Below are positions 5,592 to 7,038 of a stretch of 7,038 nt of DNA, piece after piece. A model generated the notes under the pieces. That model searched no databases. It was given only the letters and a program-made list of their open reading frames with translations, and was not told the origin of the DNA. The translations under genes were made by a program, and so were the position numbers. Each line of letters opens with the position of its first letter. Position 1 is the first letter of the stretch. The DNA is from Clostridiales bacterium (lineage in GTDB: Bacteria; Bacillota; Clostridia; Oscillospirales; Oscillospiraceae): positions 1 to 7,038 of the forward strand of contig JAHAEW010000116.1 of NCBI GenBank assembly GCA_018374635.1, read 5' to 3'.

Positions 5592-6245
5592 ATGCCGCAG
5601 ATTGTCATTGACAACGTTTCTAAAAGATTCGGAAATAATGTGTTGTTTTCTAATGCCAGTTTGTCAATTGAGAAAGGTAGTGTTGTCGGCATTGTTGGTG
5701 CAAATGGAATAGGAAAGTCTGTACTGTTCAAGATGATCTCGGGTATTTACCATGTTGATGAAGGGCATATACTTATCCGTGGCAAAGAGATTGGAAAAGA
5801 CTTTGATTTTCCTCCTGATATGGGAATTTTTATTGATTCTCCCGGCTTTGTGAAACTCTTCTCTGGATTTAAAAATCTGAAGATGCTCTCAGATATAAGA
5901 GGCATTATTTCTGAGGATGATATAAAAGATGCTATGAAACTGGTTGGACTCGATCCAACGAATAGTACACCTGTGAAAAACTATTCTCTTGGAATGAAGC
6001 AAAAGCTGGGAATTGCACAGGCCATAATGGAGGATCAGGATATTCTATTATTTGACGAACCGTTTAATGCTTTGGATTCAGAGTCTCATCAACAAATGCG
6101 CAAACTAGTTAGAGAACTGAAACAAAAGGAAAAAACAATCTTACTAACAAGTCATAATAATAGTGATATCTTGGAATTGTGTGATGATATTTATAAAATA
6201 GAGGATCAGCGTATTGAACCATGTAGCCGTTCACTCCTATCATAG
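5592..6245 (+). CDS. ABC transporter ATP-binding protein (peptide-antibiotic immunity/export type)
   Basis: 217 residues, one complete nucleotide-binding domain that energises the three membrane subunits upstream. Visible motifs are Walker A GANGIGKS (36-43), signature YSLGMKQ (131-137, SLGMKQ in place of LSGGQ), Walker B ILLFDEP (151-157, Glu156 as catalytic base) and the H-loop His188 (LLTSHNN). At the Q-loop position the sequence is MGIFIDSPGF, so Asp82 stands where most ABC ATPases have Gln and where lantibiotic immunity (LanF/BcrA-like) ATPases often have Glu. That places it near the LanF/BcrA group by inference. GAGGTGA (5578-5584) overlaps the upstream stop and sits seven bases before ATG. 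The C-terminus is short, with no regulatory extension. The family is certain; the substrate is unknown. Confidence 0.93.
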   Translation: MPQIVIDNVSKRFGNNVLFSNASLSIEKGSVVGIVGANGIGKSVLFKMISGIYHVDEGHILIRGKEIGKDFDFPPDMGIFIDSPGFVKLFSGFKNLKMLSDIRGIISEDDIKDAMKLVGLDPTNSTPVKNYSLGMKQKLGIAQAIMEDQDILLFDEPFNALDSESHQQMRKLVRELKQKEKTILLTSHNNSDILELCDDIYKIEDQRIEPCSRSLLS

Positions 6246-6286
6246 TCGTTCTTGCCATTGGCAAAGGGGATGATGGGAGGATGTTG

Positions 6287-6349
6287 ATGGGTATACATAT
6301 GTCTCTTTTAGCCAAGCTACAGCGGAACACCCGACGCCGAACCTCATAA
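6287..6349 (+). CDS. Possible 20-residue basic peptide
   Basis: ATG 6287 is six bases after GGGAGG (6275-6280). It encodes MGIHMSLLAKLQRNTRRRTS, a short cationic peptide with a small hydrophobic N-half. It lies between the ATPase gene and the terminator, so it would be the last gene of the cargo operon. It may equally be the stub of a truncated ICE gene, since the frame is open back to 6227. No family recognised. Confidence 0.22.
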   Translation: MGIHMSLLAKLQRNTRRRTS

Positions 6350-6358
6350 ATTCCCGCA

Positions 6359-6397
6359 AGGCGCGGGCAACCAACAGGTTGCCCGCGCCTCATTTTT
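6359..6397 (+). terminator. Strong Rho-independent terminator
   Basis: A perfect 14-bp stem (6359-6372 with 6377-6390), very GC-rich, has an AACA loop and is followed by CA and five T residues (6393-6397). It insulates the cargo operon from the replication gene. Confidence 0.92.
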
Positions 6398-6472
6398 CCC
6401 CAACAGATTATCCCGAGATTCAGCAGAACGGCCAAGGACCGCAATAATCATGAAATCAGGAGTTGAGTGACT

Positions 6473-7038
6473 ATGGCAGTTTTTCGCGTGGAGCGTACCC
6501 AGAACTATACTGTGATGAGCAACTACCACCTGCGGGACCGGAGGCTCTCCCTCAAGGCAAAGGGGCTCCTCTCCCTCATGCTCTCACTGCCGGAGGATTG
6601 GGACTACACCCTCTCCGGCCTGGCCCGCATCAGCCTGGAGGGAAAGGACGCCATCCGGGCAGCCGTGGTGGAGCTGGAACGGGCCGGATATGTCCAGCGC
6701 CGCCAGACCACGGACCGTGACGGGAAGTTCAGCTCCAATGAGTACATCATCCGGGAGCGGCCCACTCCACAGGAGCTGCCGCCGAAGGGGCCGTCTGCGG
6801 CTGATCCGTCGTCGGAAAACCCGACGGCGGGAAAACCGTCCACGGCCTTCACGTCGCCGGAGAAGCCAACGCAAATAAAGAAAGACTCAGAAAAGACGAA
6901 TATAGAAAATACTGAATTACCAAGTATAGAATCCTTTCCTGTTAAGGCCAAGCTGTTTTGTCCAGAAATAGCCGGTCTGTTTTGTCGCATAGCCGGATTG
7001 TTTTGTCACGACAGCCGAGCTAATCTGTCGTTGAAGCC
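6473..7038 (+). CDS. Replication initiator-type HTH protein of Tn1549-like ICE, 3' partial
   Basis: The frame is open from ATG 6473 to the window end (188 codons). AGGAG (6458-6462) precedes the start by ten bases. The opening, MAVFRVERTQNYTVMSNYHL, then SLKAKGLLSLMLSLPEDWDY and a winged-helix segment (TLSGLARISLEGKDAIRAAV, about residues 46-65), match the N-terminal domain of replication initiator A-like proteins found in Tn1549-type elements and Firmicute plasmids; such proteins bind origin iterons. Residues 98-135 form a Pro-rich linker (ENPTAGKPS...EKPTQIKK), also typical. After about residue 160 the sequence stops looking like the family and becomes a threefold repeat (LFCPEIAG, LFCRIAG, LFCHDSR) encoded by the DNA repeats at 6953-7018. 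The expected C-terminal domain has not begun by the window end. The gene may be interrupted there. Confidence 0.82.
   Translation, partial: MAVFRVERTQNYTVMSNYHLRDRRLSLKAKGLLSLMLSLPEDWDYTLSGLARISLEGKDAIRAAVVELERAGYVQRRQTTDRDGKFSSNEYIIRERPTPQELPPKGPSAADPSSENPTAGKPSTAFTSPEKPTQIKKDSEKTNIENTELPSIESFPVKAKLFCPEIAGLFCRIAGLFCHDSRANLSLK
6953..7018 (+). repeat. Three tandem imperfect repeats of 20-23 nt
   Basis: The unit is CTGTTTTGTC-(4 to 7 nt)-AGCCGG: copies at 6953-6975, 6977-6996 and 6998-7018 (third TTGTTTTGTC...AGCCGA). A weaker fourth TGTC follows at 7026-7029. Periodicity is 21-24 bases, about two helical turns, as for protein-binding iterons or transposase-binding sites at the end of an IS. 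Confidence 0.75.

Larger units (their letters stand above)
6246..6472 (+). other. Junction between cargo operon and replication gene
   Basis: This 227-base stretch has no sizeable gene. A frame open from 6227 to TAA 6347-6349 could be the tail of a gene truncated when the cargo arrived, or it may only contain the small ORF at 6287. A strong terminator (6359-6397) follows. The last 75 bases hold no promoter I can defend. AGGAG at 6458-6462 serves the replication gene. Confidence 0.5.

Noticed and set aside
2807..6245. Lantibiotic or lactococcin-972 biosynthetic cluster
   Set aside because: No modification enzyme, peptidase-containing exporter or histidine kinase is present. The secreted protein has a Sec signal rather than a double-Gly leader, and the permeases are small ABC-2 types, not the large multi-domain permease of the lactococcin 972 group.
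6953..7018. CRISPR array
   Set aside because: The units are tandem 20-23 nt motifs with no unique 30-nt spacers, and conserved parts occupy most of each unit.

Overview
The window looks like part of an integrative conjugative element (ICE) of the Tn1549/CTn family from a GC-rich gut Firmicute, probably a Clostridia-class host. The evidence is a VirB4-type transfer ATPase tail, then a large alanine-rich membrane NlpC/P60 hydrolase, and at the far end a helix-turn-helix replication-initiator-type gene. All three are GC-rich and resemble proteins of Tn1549-like elements. The family assignment rests on remembered protein families, not on a search.

Layout. Positions 1-96 are the 3' end (domains V and VI) of a group II intron that splits the virB4-type gene; the downstream exon is 97-465. 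A GC-rich hairpin (473-500) precedes the NlpC/P60 gene (524-2605), which appears to start at an ATT codon behind a perfect Shine-Dalgarno. A terminator-like hairpin (2610-2645) closes this block. From about 2646 composition drops sharply to AT-rich and a cargo module begins. It has a promoter region with three palindromes, one of them enclosing the -35 box, then a gene for a small secreted protein (2807-3211). Three overlapping six-helix membrane proteins follow (3331-4101, 4083-4844, 4838-5584), then an ABC ATPase (5592-6245). A possible 20-codon ORF and a strong terminator (6359-6397) end the module. GC-rich ICE sequence resumes with the replication initiator gene (6473 to the window end), whose reading frame runs into three tandem 20-23 nt repeats that may be the end of an insertion sequence.

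The most striking feature is a 28-bp inverted repeat with one mismatch (2761-2788 and 3277-3304). It brackets exactly the secreted-protein gene and its ribosome binding site, leaving the promoter outside on the left and the ABC genes outside on the right. This could be an invertible on/off cassette, the ends of a small mobile gene cassette, or a long mRNA stem that separates the secreted-protein message from the transporter message.

How the genes may work together: the cargo reads as one transcription unit making an exported 108-residue protein and a four-gene ABC-2 transporter whose ATPase resembles the peptide-antibiotic immunity/export type. A secreted effector with its own transporter, or a transporter with an extracytoplasmic accessory protein, both fit. 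No modification enzyme, two-component system or recombinase is visible in the window.
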